From assembly GCF_004000215.1 (NCBI RefSeq), contig NZ_RBVY01000001.1, forward strand, positions 124,001 to 188,000: 64,000 bases of DNA. The letters are read 5' to 3'. Positions 35,843-45,635 of this stretch are shown piece after piece (the stretch's first letter is position 1; the number at the start of each line of letters is the position of its first letter). Source of the DNA: Nitratireductor alexandrii (GTDB lineage: Bacteria; Pseudomonadota; Alphaproteobacteria; Rhizobiales; Rhizobiaceae). The notes beneath the pieces are model-generated. The model was not told the DNA's origin, ran no database searches, and worked only from the letters and a program-made list of their open reading frames with translations. The position numbers and the translations under genes were made by a program.

Positions 35843-36544
35843 ATGGCGATCCGGGGCATTCTGTTCGACAAGGACGGCACGCTGGTCGATTTCCACGCCA
35901 CCTGGTCGGCGGTCGCAGAGGCGCTCGCCCACGAGGCCGCCGGCGGCGACCGCGCCCGCGCCGCAGCGCTGCTCGCCGCTGTCGGCTACGACGCCGCTGC
36001 CGGTCGGTTTCAGGCCGATTCGGTGCTGGCGGCCGGCACCAACGCCGACGTGGTGGCGCTGTGGTATCCGGCGCTCGAGCCGCTGGCGCGCCAGGAGATG
36101 ATCGCCCGTTTCGACCGGCTGACGGCAAGCCGGGGCGCGGCCGCCGCCGTCGCGGTGCCGGGCTGCGCGCACGCGATCGAAGCCCTGCAGGCGGCCGGAT
36201 TGCGGCTCGGCGTGGCGACCAACGATTCCACCGGCGGGGCGGAGCAGACATTGGTGAGCCTGGGCATCGCCCAAATGTTCGACGCCGCTTACGGTTACGA
36301 TGCCGTCGCGGCGCCGAAGCCGGCACCCGATACCGTTTACGCGTTTTGCGACCTGACGGGGCTGAAACCGGTCGAGATCGCCATGGTCGGCGACAACCGC
36401 CACGATCTCGACATGGCGCGCGCGGCCGGCGCGGGCCTGGCCATCGGGGTCTTGTCGGGGACCGGCACGCGCCAGTCCCTGGCCGGCGCCGACGTCATTC
36501 TGGACTCCGTCGCCGCGCTGCCGGATTGGCTGGCGCGGCGCTGA
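35843..36544 (+). CDS. HAD-family hydrolase, phosphoglycolate-phosphatase-like
   Basis: A 233-residue HAD phosphatase with motif I FDKDGTLVD (nucleophile Asp), motif II VATNDS, motif III lysine in APKPAP and motif IV VGDNRHDLDMA. The cap is a C1 helical type as in Gph and pyrophosphatase PpaX. It probably dephosphorylates a small phosphorylated metabolite such as 2-phosphoglycolate. It starts 4 bases after pgi and is likely in the same operon. Substrate is inference, since HAD specificities overlap. Confidence 0.85.
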   Translation: MAIRGILFDKDGTLVDFHATWSAVAEALAHEAAGGDRARAAALLAAVGYDAAAGRFQADSVLAAGTNADVVALWYPALEPLARQEMIARFDRLTASRGAAAAVAVPGCAHAIEALQAAGLRLGVATNDSTGGAEQTLVSLGIAQMFDAAYGYDAVAAPKPAPDTVYAFCDLTGLKPVEIAMVGDNRHDLDMARAAGAGLAIGVLSGTGTRQSLAGADVILDSVAALPDWLARR

Positions 36545-36598
36545 AGGCGCTGCCGCCTTTGGAAACGCGGCCGGCGGCGGGTTTGCCCGCGCGACGCG

Positions 36599-38296
36599 TC
36601 AGTCGCGCAATTCCCGCCTGAGGATCTTGCCGACATTGGTCTTGGGCAGTTCGTCGCGGAACTCGATCTGCTTGGGGCGCTTGTATCCGGTAAGTTTGTC
36701 CTTACAGTAATCGTAGATGTCCTGCTCGCTCAGCGTCGGGTCCTTCTTGACGATGAAGAGCTTCGGCACCTCGCCGGATTTCTCGTCCGGTACGCCGACC
36801 GCGGCCACTTCCAGCACGCCGGGATGGCCCGCCACCACCTCCTCGATCTCGTTGGGATAGACGTTGAAGCCGGAGACGAGGATCATGTCCTTCTTGCGGT
36901 CGACGATCTTGACGAAACCGTTCTCGTCCATGAAGCCCATGTCGCCGGATTTGAAGAAACCGTCGGCGGTGAAGACATTGGCGGTCTCTTCGGGCCGGTT
37001 CCAGTAGCCGGACATCACCTGGGGACCGCGAATGCAGATCTCACCGACCTCGTCGAGCCCGAGATCCTTGCCGTCCTCGTCGCGGATGGCGATTTCGGTC
37101 GACGGGATCGGCAGGCCGATCGTGCCGGTGAAGGTGTCGCTGTCGAAGCGGTTCGCCGTCGCCACCGGCGACGTTTCCGACAGTCCGTAACCTTCGGCGA
37201 TCACGATTCCGGTCAGGTCCCGCCAGCGCTCGGCGACGCCGCGCTGCACGGCCATGCCGCCGCCGAACGTCAACAGCAGCGGCTTGAAGTCGATCTTCTG
37301 GAAGTCATCGTTGTTCAACAGCGCGTTGAACAGCGTGTTGAGGCCGGGAAAGACGTTGATGGCGTATTTGTCGAATTCCTTGACCAGCGCGGGAATGTCG
37401 CGCGGATTGGGAATGAGGATGTTTTCGGCACCCTGCTGCATGCCCATGACCGCGTTCACCGTCAGCGCGTAGATGTGGTAAAGCGGCAGCGCGCACAGAT
37501 AGACCGCGCGTTCCGGCCGCGGCTTTTTCGCATAGGCGCTTTCGATCCAGATCGCGTTCTGCGCGACATTGGCCAGGATGTTGCTGTGCAGCAGCGTCGC
37601 GCCCTTGGAGACGCCGGTCGTGCCGCCGGTATATTGCAGGAAGGCGACGTCGTCGGGGCCCTGTTCGACCGGCTTCAGCCCGGCTGCCGCGCCGGCGGCG
37701 AGCGCGTCGTTGAAGGGAAGGTGGCCGGGCAGCGACCAGGCTGGGACCATCTTCTTCAGCCGCCGCACCACCAGATTGACGATCAGTCCCTTGAAGCCGA
37801 GCAGGTCGCCCATGGTGGCGACCACCACATGCTTGACCTTGGTGCGCGCGATCACCGCCTGCAGCGTGGCGGCGAAATTTTCAAGGATAACGATCGCTTC
37901 GGCGCCGGAATCATTGAGCTGATGTTCCAGTTCGCGCGGCGTGTAGAGCGGATTGACGTTGACCACCGTGAAACCGGCCCGCAGCGTGCCCATCATGGCG
38001 ATCGGATATTGCAGCACGTTCGGCATCATGATGGCGACGCGCGCGCCCTTTTCGAGGCCCTTGGACTGCAGGAAGGCGCCGAATTCGGCCGACTTCCTCT
38101 CGACCTCCGCATAGGTCAGCGATTTGCCCATGCAAGTGAAGGCCGGCCTGTCGGCATAGGTCTTGCAGGCGTCGGAAAGCAGGGCGCCGATCGAGGGGGC
38201 GGGCAACGGGCCGATCTCGGCCGGCATGCCTTCCGGATAGCTTTTCAGCCACGGGCGCGCGGCGGTCGTTGCCTTGTTCGCATTGGTCTTGGTCAC
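36599..38296 (-). CDS. Long-chain fatty acid-CoA ligase (FadD-type)
   Basis: A 565-residue acyl-CoA synthetase of the ANL family. The P-loop QYTGGTTGVSKGATLLH, motif YGLSETSP, hinge KSGDMGFMDENGFVKIVDRKKDMI and C-terminal catalytic Lys region TNVGKILRRELRD are all present. It activates fatty acids to acyl-AMP and then acyl-CoA for beta-oxidation. The GTG at 38296 has GGGAGGTAACA upstream; the frame further upstream has no ribosome site. It is monocistronic and converges with the HAD gene. Confidence 0.92.
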   Translation of the reverse strand: MTKTNANKATTAARPWLKSYPEGMPAEIGPLPAPSIGALLSDACKTYADRPAFTCMGKSLTYAEVERKSAEFGAFLQSKGLEKGARVAIMMPNVLQYPIAMMGTLRAGFTVVNVNPLYTPRELEHQLNDSGAEAIVILENFAATLQAVIARTKVKHVVVATMGDLLGFKGLIVNLVVRRLKKMVPAWSLPGHLPFNDALAAGAAAGLKPVEQGPDDVAFLQYTGGTTGVSKGATLLHSNILANVAQNAIWIESAYAKKPRPERAVYLCALPLYHIYALTVNAVMGMQQGAENILIPNPRDIPALVKEFDKYAINVFPGLNTLFNALLNNDDFQKIDFKPLLLTFGGGMAVQRGVAERWRDLTGIVIAEGYGLSETSPVATANRFDSDTFTGTIGLPIPSTEIAIRDEDGKDLGLDEVGEICIRGPQVMSGYWNRPEETANVFTADGFFKSGDMGFMDENGFVKIVDRKKDMILVSGFNVYPNEIEEVVAGHPGVLEVAAVGVPDEKSGEVPKLFIVKKDPTLSEQDIYDYCKDKLTGYKRPKQIEFRDELPKTNVGKILRRELRD

Positions 38297-38483
38297 TGTT
38301 ACCTCCCTCGCGCCGATGAGCGCATTTCGCCGCCAGCGCATCTTTATCGACCACTGTCGGCCACGCGCGCTGTCGATGCAATCGCCGGCTCGTATCTAGG
38401 CCCAACTCGCCGGTCCGCGCAATATTTACGTATACGTAAAAGTAATCAAGCGGCCGGGCCGGACCGCAGCTCTTGCGGTTTGT

Positions 38484-39047
38484 CTATTGGCCGTAGCCGC
38501 TATGGCCTTTCAGGAAGTCGATCTCGTCCTTCGTGCTGGTCCGCCCGAGCGCCTGGTTGCGATGCGGAAAGCGTCCGAAGCGGGCAACGATGTCGCGGTG
38601 CTCAATGGAGAATTTCAGACTGTTCTCATTGCCGAGGTCGCGGAACAGCTTCACCGACAACTCCTGGTCGGCGAGCACCTCGGAATGCATCAGCGGCATG
38701 TAGAGGAACTGCCGTTCGGCCTGGGTCATGGCATTGTCGTAGCCGCGCTCGATCGCGCCGTGGGCGATCGAAAGGGCACCGGGATCGCCCGCAAACGCGT
38801 TCGCGGTACGGCGGTGGATGTTGCGCGTGAACTGGTCGAGCACGATGATGGCGGCCAGTGCGGTGCGCGCGTCGCCGAGAAAACGTTCAGGCGGCGCTGC
38901 CAGTACCGCCGCGCAGGTTTGCGCGAATTGCGCCTCGATGCGTTCGTCGATCTTGGGATCGCCGGAATACCAATCTTCCGGGCCGAGTTCCTCGAACCAA
39001 AATCCAAGTACGGCGTCGGTATCGAGACTATGCGTTGTCGTGTTCAT
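38484..39047 (-). CDS. DUF924 family protein
   Basis: A 187-residue helical protein with the DUF924 pattern: VLGFWFEELGPEDWYSGDPKIDERI, IIVLDQFTRNIHRRTANAFAGD, QFLYMPLMHSE, and FGRFPHRNQALGRTSTKDEIDFL. DUF924 proteins resemble TPR-fold proteins and have no firm biochemical role. The ATG at 39047 has GGAGGCGCC upstream. It shares a 226-base divergent region with the following ABC transporter operon. Confidence 0.88.
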   Translation of the reverse strand: MNTTTHSLDTDAVLGFWFEELGPEDWYSGDPKIDERIEAQFAQTCAAVLAAPPERFLGDARTALAAIIVLDQFTRNIHRRTANAFAGDPGALSIAHGAIERGYDNAMTQAERQFLYMPLMHSEVLADQELSVKLFRDLGNENSLKFSIEHRDIVARFGRFPHRNQALGRTSTKDEIDFLKGHSGYGQ

Positions 39048-39273
39048 GGCGCCTCCGATCTTCCAGTTAGGCGACACGCGATAAAATTGCAAAGCGTCGA
39101 TGTTACGAACGCAGGCCGCGAAGGAAAAATTTTCTCACGTACCGCGCGATCGGGGACGAAACTTCCCCAAGGGCATCGCAGGCGGGTGTTTCCATGCTGA
39201 AAAATCGGTGCTTATATGCCGGCTTCACGGACCGGGCAAAACGGTCCCGGACAAGGAATGGGAGTACATTCAC

Positions 39274-40866
39274 ATGAAACGGTATAGCTTCGCGGCCGCG
39301 CTTCTGGCTGCGACGATGCTTGGTGGCGTGGCCAACGCCAAGACGCTGGTCTATTGCTCCGAAGGATCGCCCGAAGGGTTCGATCCGGCGCCGTACACCT
39401 CGGGCACGACGTTCGATGCCTCGGCCAAGCCGATTTACAGCCAGCTGGTGGAGTTCGAGCGTGGCACGACGAATGTCATTCCCGGCCTCGCCGAAAGCTG
39501 GGACGTGTCCGACGACGGTCTGGAATACACCTTCAAGCTGCGTCCCGGCGTGAAGTTCCACACCACCGACTTCTTCACCCCCACGCGCGATTTCAACGCC
39601 GACGATGTGCTGTTCACCTTCGAGCGCCAGTTGAAGAAGGATCATCCCTGGAACGAATATACCGCCGGCATTTCCTGGGAATATTTCAACGCCATGTCGA
39701 TGCCCGATCTCATCAAGGAGATCGTCAAGGTCGACGACATGACCGTCAAGTTCGTGCTGACGCGTCCCGAGGCGCCGATGGTGGCGAACCTGGCCATGGA
39801 TTTCGCCTCGGTGATGTCGAAGGAATATGCCGACAAGCTCGAAGCCGACGGCAAGATGGACATGCTGAACCAGCAGCCGGTCGGCACCGGCCCGTTCCAG
39901 TTCGTCGCCTATCAGAAGGACGCGGTGATCCGCTACAAGGCCAATCCCGATTACTGGGACGGCAAGCAGCCGATCGACGATCTGGTGTTCGCCATCACCA
40001 CCGACGCCTCGGTACGCCAGCAGAAGCTGATGGCCGGCGAATGCCATGTCGCGCCCTATCCGAACCCGGCCGATCTGGAGGCGCTGAAGGCGGCCTCCAA
40101 CCTGCAGGTGATGGAGCAGGAAGGCCTGAATGTCGGCTATCTGGCCTACAACACACAGATGGCGCCGTTCGACAATCCGAAGGTGCGCAAGGCGCTCAAC
40201 ATGGCCATCAACAAGCAGGCCATTCTCGACGCCGTGTTCCAGGGGGCCGGCCAGGCCGCCAAGAACCCGATCCCGCCGACGATGTGGTCGTATAACAACG
40301 CGGTCGAGGACGATCCGTACGATCCCGAAGCCGCCAAGAAGATGCTCGAGGAAGCCGGCGTCGCCGATCTGTCGATGAAGGTGTGGGCGATGCCGGTGCA
40401 GCGTCCCTACAACCCCAACGCCCGACGCATGGCCGAACTGATCCAGGAGGACTTCTCCAAGGTCGGCGTGACGGTGGAGATCGTCTCCTACGAGTGGGGC
40501 GAGTATCTGGAGCGGTCCAAGGCGACCGACCGCGACGGCGCGGTGCTGCTCGGCTGGACCGGCGACAATGGCGACCCGGACAACTTCCTCGCCGTTCTGC
40601 TCGGCTGCGACGGTGTCGGCGGCGCGAACCGCGCCCAGTGGTGCCACAAGCCGTTCGACGACATGATCCAGAAGGCCAAGGTCATCAGCGACCAGGCCGA
40701 GCGCACCAAGCTCTATGAAGAAGCCCAGATGGTGTTCAAGGAGCAGGCCCCGTGGGCGACGATCGCCCATTCGGTCGTCTTCATGCCGATGTCGACCAAG
40801 GTCACCGGCTACAAGATGGACCCGCTCGGCTCGCACCGCTTCGACGGCGTCGATCTGGCCGAATAA
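39274..40866 (+). CDS. Dipeptide-type ABC transporter substrate-binding protein
   Basis: A 530-residue SBP_bac_5 family periplasmic protein with signal peptide KRYSFAAALLAATMLGGVANA and the opening LVYCSEGSPEGFDPAPYTSG, LAESWDVSDDGLEYTFKLR and GTGPFQFVAYQKDA typical of DppA/OppA. It captures di- or oligopeptides (or haem, for some DppA) and delivers them to the downstream DppBCDF-like proteins. The ATG at 39274 gives the signal peptide. A perfect 12-base hairpin follows the gene, before the permease, probably allowing extra binding-protein synthesis. Confidence 0.92.
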   Translation: MKRYSFAAALLAATMLGGVANAKTLVYCSEGSPEGFDPAPYTSGTTFDASAKPIYSQLVEFERGTTNVIPGLAESWDVSDDGLEYTFKLRPGVKFHTTDFFTPTRDFNADDVLFTFERQLKKDHPWNEYTAGISWEYFNAMSMPDLIKEIVKVDDMTVKFVLTRPEAPMVANLAMDFASVMSKEYADKLEADGKMDMLNQQPVGTGPFQFVAYQKDAVIRYKANPDYWDGKQPIDDLVFAITTDASVRQQKLMAGECHVAPYPNPADLEALKAASNLQVMEQEGLNVGYLAYNTQMAPFDNPKVRKALNMAINKQAILDAVFQGAGQAAKNPIPPTMWSYNNAVEDDPYDPEAAKKMLEEAGVADLSMKVWAMPVQRPYNPNARRMAELIQEDFSKVGVTVEIVSYEWGEYLERSKATDRDGAVLLGWTGDNGDPDNFLAVLLGCDGVGGANRAQWCHKPFDDMIQKAKVISDQAERTKLYEEAQMVFKEQAPWATIAHSVVFMPMSTKVTGYKMDPLGSHRFDGVDLAE

Positions 40867-40899
40867 GCGCTTCTGGCGCCGTTGAGGCGCCGCAATCGT

Positions 40900-40932
40900 C
40901 TCCCTCCCGCGTCGCACAGGCGCGGGAGGGAG
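40900..40932 (+). terminator. Strong hairpin between substrate-binding protein and permease genes
   Basis: CTCCCTCCCGCG (40900-40911) and CGCGGGAGGGAG (40921-40932) pair perfectly around a 9-base loop, followed by TTTG. This could be a partial terminator or an RNA-stabilising structure that raises binding-protein over permease levels. Its 3' arm resembles a ribosome site, which complicates start choice for the next gene. Confidence 0.6.
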
Positions 40933-40951
40933 TTTGCAAAGTCTGAGAGAA

Positions 40952-41956
40952 ATGCTCCGTTTTCTCCTGTACCGGATCGGCCTGCTGGTTCCGACCTTTA
41001 TCGGCGTGACCATCGCCGCCTTCGGCTTCATTCGCATCCTGCCCGGCGACCCGGTTCTCCTGATGGCGGGAGAGCGCGGCGTCAGCCCGGAGCGCTACGA
41101 TGAACTGATGCGCCAGTTCGGTTACGACCGGCCTTTGTGGGAGCAGTATTTCGATTTCCTCGGCGGCATCGCCACCGGCGATCTCGGCAATTCGCTGGTG
41201 ACCAAGAAGCCGGTCTTCGACGAGTTCTTCACGCTTTTTCCCGCAACCCTGGAACTGTCGATCTGCGCCATCATCTTCGCCATGCTGCTCGGCATTCCGG
41301 CCGGCGTGCTGGCGGCCACGCGGCGCGGGTCGTGGCTCGACCAGACGGTGATGGGCACCGCGCTGGTCGGCTATTCGATGCCGATCTTCTGGTGGGGCCT
41401 GCTGCTGATCATCCTGTTCTCCGGCATCCTGCAGTGGACGCCCGTCTCCGGCCGCGTCTCGCTGCTTTATTTCTTCCCGCCCGTCACCGGCTTCATGCTG
41501 ATCGACAGCCTGCTTTCGGGCCAGAAGGGGGCATTCACCTCCGCCGTGTCGCACCTGATCCTGCCCACCATCGTGCTCGGCACGATTCCGCTCGCCGTCA
41601 TCGCCCGCCAGACCCGTTCGGCGATGCTCGAGGTGCTGGGCGAGGATTACGTCCGCACCGCGCGCGCCAAGGGGCTGGCGCCGGTCCGCGTCATCGGCCT
41701 GCATGCGCTGCGCAACGCGCTGATCCCGGTGATCACCACGATCGGCTTGCAGGTCGGCGTGCTGCTGGGCGGCGCGATCCTCACCGAGACCATCTTTTCC
41801 TGGCCGGGCATTGGCAAATGGATGGTGGATTCGATTTTCCGGCGCGACTATCCGGCCGTGCAGGGCGGGCTGTTGATGATCGCCGTGGTCGTCATGCTGG
41901 TGAACCTCATCGTCGATCTGCTCTACGGGCTGATCAACCCCAAGATCAGGTATTAA
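40952..41956 (+). CDS. Dipeptide-type ABC transporter permease (DppB-like)
   Basis: A 334-residue inner-membrane permease with six hydrophobic segments. PTFIGVTIAAFGFIRILPGDP at the N-terminus and the EAA loop (VLGEDYVRTARAKGL) near residue 230 are typical of DppB. The ATG at 40952 gives the family N-terminus LRFLLYRIGLLVPTF; an in-frame TTG at 40934 has a GGGAGG site, but that sequence is part of the upstream hairpin stem. It is followed after 4 bases by the second permease. Confidence 0.9.
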   Translation: MLRFLLYRIGLLVPTFIGVTIAAFGFIRILPGDPVLLMAGERGVSPERYDELMRQFGYDRPLWEQYFDFLGGIATGDLGNSLVTKKPVFDEFFTLFPATLELSICAIIFAMLLGIPAGVLAATRRGSWLDQTVMGTALVGYSMPIFWWGLLLIILFSGILQWTPVSGRVSLLYFFPPVTGFMLIDSLLSGQKGAFTSAVSHLILPTIVLGTIPLAVIARQTRSAMLEVLGEDYVRTARAKGLAPVRVIGLHALRNALIPVITTIGLQVGVLLGGAILTETIFSWPGIGKWMVDSIFRRDYPAVQGGLLMIAVVVMLVNLIVDLLYGLINPKIRY

Positions 41957-41960
41957 CGCC

Positions 41961-42869
41961 ATGGCCGACACCTCCACGACCGCCGCCGCCAAGCCGATCG
42001 ATCCGCGCCTGGCCGTGCTGCGCGAATTCTGGTTCTATTTCAGCGAAAACCGCGGCGCGGTGATCGGGATGTGGGTGTTCCTGTTCGTCGTCGCGATCGC
42101 CGTCTTCGCCGACGTGATCGCGCCCCACGGCGCGATCGACCAGTATCGCGACGCGCTCTTGAAACCGCCCTTCTGGCAGGAAGGGGCCGACCCGCGCTTT
42201 CTGCTGGGTACCGACGCGGTCGGCCGCGATATGCTGTCGCGGCTGATCTACGGCAGCCGCTTTTCGCTGTTCGTGGGTTGCATCGTGGTCTCCGGCGCGC
42301 TGGTCGTCGGCGTCATCGTCGGGCTGGTGGCCGGCTATGCCGGCGGGCGCGTCGACGCGCTGATCATGCGGGTGATGGACATCATCCTGGCCTTTCCGAG
42401 CCTGTTGCTGGCGCTTGCCCTGGTGGCCGTGCTCGGCCCGAGCCTGATCAACGCGATGATCGCGATCGCCATCGTCCAGCAGCCGCACTACGTGCGCCTG
42501 ACGCGCGCCGCGGTGCTGTCGGAAAAGACCAAGGACTATGTCGTGGCCGCCCGGGTCGCCGGGGCCCGTCCGCTCAGGCTGATGTTCGTCACCATCCTGC
42601 CCAACTGCCTGTCGCCGCTGATCGTTCAGGCCGCGCTGTCGTTTTCCACCGCGATCCTGGATGCCGCCGCGCTCGGCTTTCTCGGCATGGGCGCGCAGCC
42701 GCCGACGCCCGAATGGGGCACGATGCTGGCCGAGGCGCGCGAGTTCATCCTGCGCGCCTGGTGGGTGGTGACCTTTCCGGGCGTGGCGATCCTGGTCACC
42801 GTGCTGGCGATCAACCTGATGGGCGACGGCCTGCGCGACGCGCTCGACCCGAAGCTGAAGAGGTCGTGA
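41961..42869 (+). CDS. Dipeptide-type ABC transporter permease (DppC-like)
   Basis: A 302-residue permease with an N-terminal cytosolic extension and six membrane segments. [21 protein letters not shown], the EAA loop ([21 protein letters not shown]) and [18 protein letters not shown] are DppC/OppC hallmarks. It pairs with the preceding permease to form the channel. It lies 4 bases after it and 2 bases before the first ATPase gene. Confidence 0.92.
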   Translation: MADTSTTAAAKPIDPRLAVLREFWFYFSENRGAVIGMWVFLFVVAIAVFADVIAPHGAIDQYRDALLKPPFWQEGADPRFLLGTDAVGRDMLSRLIYGSRFSLFVGCIVVSGALVVGVIVGLVAGYAGGRVDALIMRVMDIILAFPSLLLALALVAVLGPSLINAMIAIAIVQQPHYVRLTRAAVLSEKTKDYVVAARVAGARPLRLMFVTILPNCLSPLIVQAALSFSTAILDAAALGFLGMGAQPPTPEWGTMLAEAREFILRAWWVVTFPGVAILVTVLAINLMGDGLRDALDPKLKRS

Positions 42870-42871
42870 GC

Positions 42872-43723
42872 ATGCATCTTCTGGAGATCGAGAACCTGGT
42901 CGTCGAGTTCGAGACCGCCGCCGGTCCCTTCCGGGCCGTCGACGGGGTGTCTCTGCATGTCGACGAGGGCGAGGTGCTGGCGATCGTCGGCGAATCCGGC
43001 TCGGGCAAATCCGTGTCGATGCTGGCGGTGATGGGGCTGCTGCCGTGGACGGCGAAGGTCAGTGCCGACGCGATGCGTTTCGCCGGCCGCGATCTGCTGT
43101 CCCTGACCGCCAGCCAGCGGCGCAAGATCATCGGCAAGGACATCGCCATGATCTTCCAGGAGCCGGTCGCCAGCCTCAACCCGTGCTTTACCGTCGGCTT
43201 TCAGATCGAGGAGGTGCTGCGCGTCCATATGGGCCTCGACGGCAAGGCGCGCCGCGCCCGCGCGATCGAGTTGCTGAACGATGTCGGCATTCCCGATCCC
43301 GAACAGCGCCTCGGCGTGTTCCCCCATCAAATGTCCGGCGGCCAGTGCCAACGCGTGATGATCGCAATCGCGATCGCCTGCAATCCCAAGCTGCTGATCG
43401 CCGACGAGCCGACCACGGCGCTCGACGTGACCATCCAGAAACAGATTCTCGACCTGTTGATGAACCTGCAGATCGAAACCGGCATGGGCATGATCATGAT
43501 CACCCACAATATGGGCGTGGTCGCCGAAACCGCCGACCGCGTCGTGGTGCAATATAAGGGCCGCAAGATGGAGGAGGCCGACGTGCTGTCGCTGTTCGAG
43601 GCGCCCAAGCACAATTACACCAAGGCGCTGCTCGCCGCGCTGCCGGACAGGGCGACCGGCGACAGGCTGCCGACGATCTCCAGCATCTTCAATGAAGACG
43701 TGGACGGCGGAGCGCCGGCATGA
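42872..43723 (+). CDS. Dipeptide-type ABC transporter ATP-binding protein (DppD-like)
   Basis: A 283-residue ATPase: Walker [12 protein letters not shown], Walker [15 protein letters not shown], His switch MITHNMGVV, and signature MSGGQCQR, with the unusual C after LSGGQ-type residues. Somewhat shorter than DppD (about 327), lacking part of the C-terminal oligopeptide tail. The ATG at 42872 has AAGAGG 7 bases upstream; a GTG at 42866 overlaps the previous stop. It overlaps the next ATPase gene by ATGA. Confidence 0.92.
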   Translation: MHLLEIENLVVEFETAAGPFRAVDGVSLHVDEGEVLAIVGESGSGKSVSMLAVMGLLPWTAKVSADAMRFAGRDLLSLTASQRRKIIGKDIAMIFQEPVASLNPCFTVGFQIEEVLRVHMGLDGKARRARAIELLNDVGIPDPEQRLGVFPHQMSGGQCQRVMIAIAIACNPKLLIADEPTTALDVTIQKQILDLLMNLQIETGMGMIMITHNMGVVAETADRVVVQYKGRKMEEADVLSLFEAPKHNYTKALLAALPDRATGDRLPTISSIFNEDVDGGAPA

Positions 43724-44547
43724 GCGAGGTCGTCCTGGAAGGCCGCAATTTGGTGCGCGACTATCATGTCGGCGGCGGGCTTTTCTCGTCCGGCCGCGTC
43801 GTTCACGCGGTCAAGAACGTGTCGTTCAAGGTCGAGAAGGGCAAGACGCTGGCCATCGTCGGCGAGTCCGGCTGCGGCAAGTCCACGCTGGCGCGCATCA
43901 TCACCATGATCGACGCGCCTACCTCCGGCGACCTGCTTATCGACGGCGACAAGGTCGACATCGTCAAGGACGGGCTGACGCCGGAGATGCGCCGCAAGGT
44001 GCAGATCGTGTTCCAGAACCCGTACGGTTCGCTCAATCCGCGCCAGAAGATCGGCGACGTGCTCGGCGAGCCGCTGCTCGTCAACACCGCCATGCCGGCG
44101 GCCGAGCGCCGCGACCGCGCCATGCAGATGCTGCTCAAGGTCGGCCTTGGCCCGGAGCACTTCAGCCGCTATCCGCACATGTTTTCCGGCGGCCAGCGCC
44201 AGCGCATCGCGATCGCGCGCGCGCTGATGCTCAACCCGCGCCTGCTGGTGCTCGACGAGCCGGTTTCGGCCCTCGACCTGTCGGTGCAGGCCCAGGTGCT
44301 GAACCTGCTCGCCGATCTGCAGGACGAGTTCGATCTGACCTACGTCTTCATCAGCCACGACCTGTCGGTGGTGCGCTACATCGCCGACGACGTGATGGTG
44401 ATGTATTTCGGCGAGGCGGTGGAATATGGTAGCCGCGAGCGGGTGTTCTCCGACCCACGGCACGACTACACCAAGACGCTTTTCGCCGCCACGCCGCGCG
44501 CCGACGTGGAAAGCATCAAGGCGCGGCTCGCCCGCCGCGCGGCGTAA
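43720..44547 (+). CDS. Dipeptide-type ABC transporter ATP-binding protein (DppF-like)
   Basis: A 275-residue ATPase with Walker [13 protein letters not shown], signature [15 protein letters not shown], Walker [15 protein letters not shown] and His switch [12 protein letters not shown]. It forms the second nucleotide-binding half with the DppD-like protein. ATGA overlap with that gene shows translational coupling. Its stop codon directly abuts the stop of the convergent bhcR gene with no base between. Confidence 0.92.
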   Translation: MSEVVLEGRNLVRDYHVGGGLFSSGRVVHAVKNVSFKVEKGKTLAIVGESGCGKSTLARIITMIDAPTSGDLLIDGDKVDIVKDGLTPEMRRKVQIVFQNPYGSLNPRQKIGDVLGEPLLVNTAMPAAERRDRAMQMLLKVGLGPEHFSRYPHMFSGGQRQRIAIARALMLNPRLLVLDEPVSALDLSVQAQVLNLLADLQDEFDLTYVFISHDLSVVRYIADDVMVMYFGEAVEYGSRERVFSDPRHDYTKTLFAATPRADVESIKARLARRAA

Positions 44548-45387
44548 TCAGCCCTCGACCGGCCTGGGCGGGCGTCCTCCGACCGCGTCGGTGATGCGTG
44601 CCGCGGCGTCGCGCACCAGCGCGCCGTGCCAGGCGTCCTTGTCGGGCGCCACCCGCACCGACGGTCCCGAGATCGAGATGCCCGCCACCGCTTCGCCATA
44701 GGCGTTGAACACCGGGGCGGCGATGCAGCGCATGCCGGCCGTGCGTTCCTCGTCGTCGACGGCCCAGCCGCGCGCGCGGATCGCGGCGATCTCACGGTCG
44801 AGCCGGGCCGGGTCGGCGACGGTCTGGTCGGTGAAAGCGGTCAGGCCGTTGTCGCGGATGATGCGCTCGACCCGATTGGGCGGCAGGAAGGCGAGCAACG
44901 CCTTGCCGATGCCGGAGGCGTGGACCGGCCCGCGCGTGCCCGGCCGGAAGAAGGCGCGGATCGGTTCGTGGGTCTCGACCTGGCTGACGAAGATCACCTC
45001 GCCGCCGTCGATGATGGCGAGATTGGCGGTTTCGCCGGTCGCGGCCATCAGTTCCTGCATCACCGGCCGGCTCTGCTCGACCAGGCTGGTGCGGCCGAGA
45101 AAGGTGCTGCCGATGCGAAACGCCTCCAGCCCCACGAACCAGAGCTGGGTGTCCTGTTCGAACTCCACGATGCCGTGTTTCTGCAACGTGATCAGCACCC
45201 GGTAGACCGTCGACGGGGCCTGCCCCATCGCCGATGCGATTTCCGACAGCGACAACCCGTTGGCGTCGGCGACGCGCTTGAGGATCGCAACCGCCCGGTC
45301 GAGCGACTGCACCGAGCCGCCCTGCTGCGTGCGGTTGAAGGCACGCGGTCGGCCGCGCGAGCGCTTGATCCGATCGTCGGTCTCCAC
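44548..45387 (-). CDS. bhcR: IclR-family regulator of the beta-hydroxyaspartate cycle
   Basis: A 279-residue IclR protein. The winged helix (SLDRAVAILKRVADANGLSLSEIASAMGQAPSTVYRVLITLQ) sits near residue 30 and a GAF-like effector domain follows (TNLAIID-like NLAIIDGGEVIFVSQVE, GIGKALLAFLPP). It lies divergent to bhcA, exactly as BhcR does in Paracoccus, where it senses glyoxylate and controls bhcABCD. The GTG at 45387 has GAGGA upstream on the minus strand; the frame upstream has no ribosome site. The 248-base divergent gap is strikingly AT-rich. Confidence 0.92.
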   Translation of the reverse strand: METDDRIKRSRGRPRAFNRTQQGGSVQSLDRAVAILKRVADANGLSLSEIASAMGQAPSTVYRVLITLQKHGIVEFEQDTQLWFVGLEAFRIGSTFLGRTSLVEQSRPVMQELMAATGETANLAIIDGGEVIFVSQVETHEPIRAFFRPGTRGPVHASGIGKALLAFLPPNRVERIIRDNGLTAFTDQTVADPARLDREIAAIRARGWAVDDEERTAGMRCIAAPVFNAYGEAVAGISISGPSVRVAPDKDAWHGALVRDAAARITDAVGGRPPRPVEG

Positions 45388-45635
45388 CGGTTCCTCTTCG
45401 CCCCTCGTTTTCCAAAAAAATTTTCTGCTAGTCGGAAAAAATGAAAGCATAGATAAAACAAAAGGTAAATCCGGTTTTCCAAAGAAATGAAAAACTTTTT
45501 CAGAAAAATTGCGTCCTGCTGCCCTCCGCCTTATCGTGAGGCGAGTTTGAAGCAGTCATCGCCGGCGTGTCGACGCCACGCGACAAGGCCGCTCGATAAG
45601 GCCGCGCGACAAGGCCGCGCGATGGAGGATGATCC
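45388..45635. promoter_or_regulatory. AT-rich divergent bhcR-bhcA control region with repeated words
   Basis: This region carries the word GTTTTCCAAA twice (45407-45416 and 45474-45483). The second copy is followed by GAAAAAC, making an imperfect inverted repeat GTTTTC/GAAAAAC over 45474-45495. These are candidate BhcR operators for glyoxylate-responsive control. Confidence 0.5.

Noticed and set aside
40934-40951. TTG at 40934 as the start of the first DppB-like permease
   Set aside because: Its apparent ribosome site is the 3' arm of a perfect hairpin, and homologues begin at the ATG at 40952; not fully excluded.
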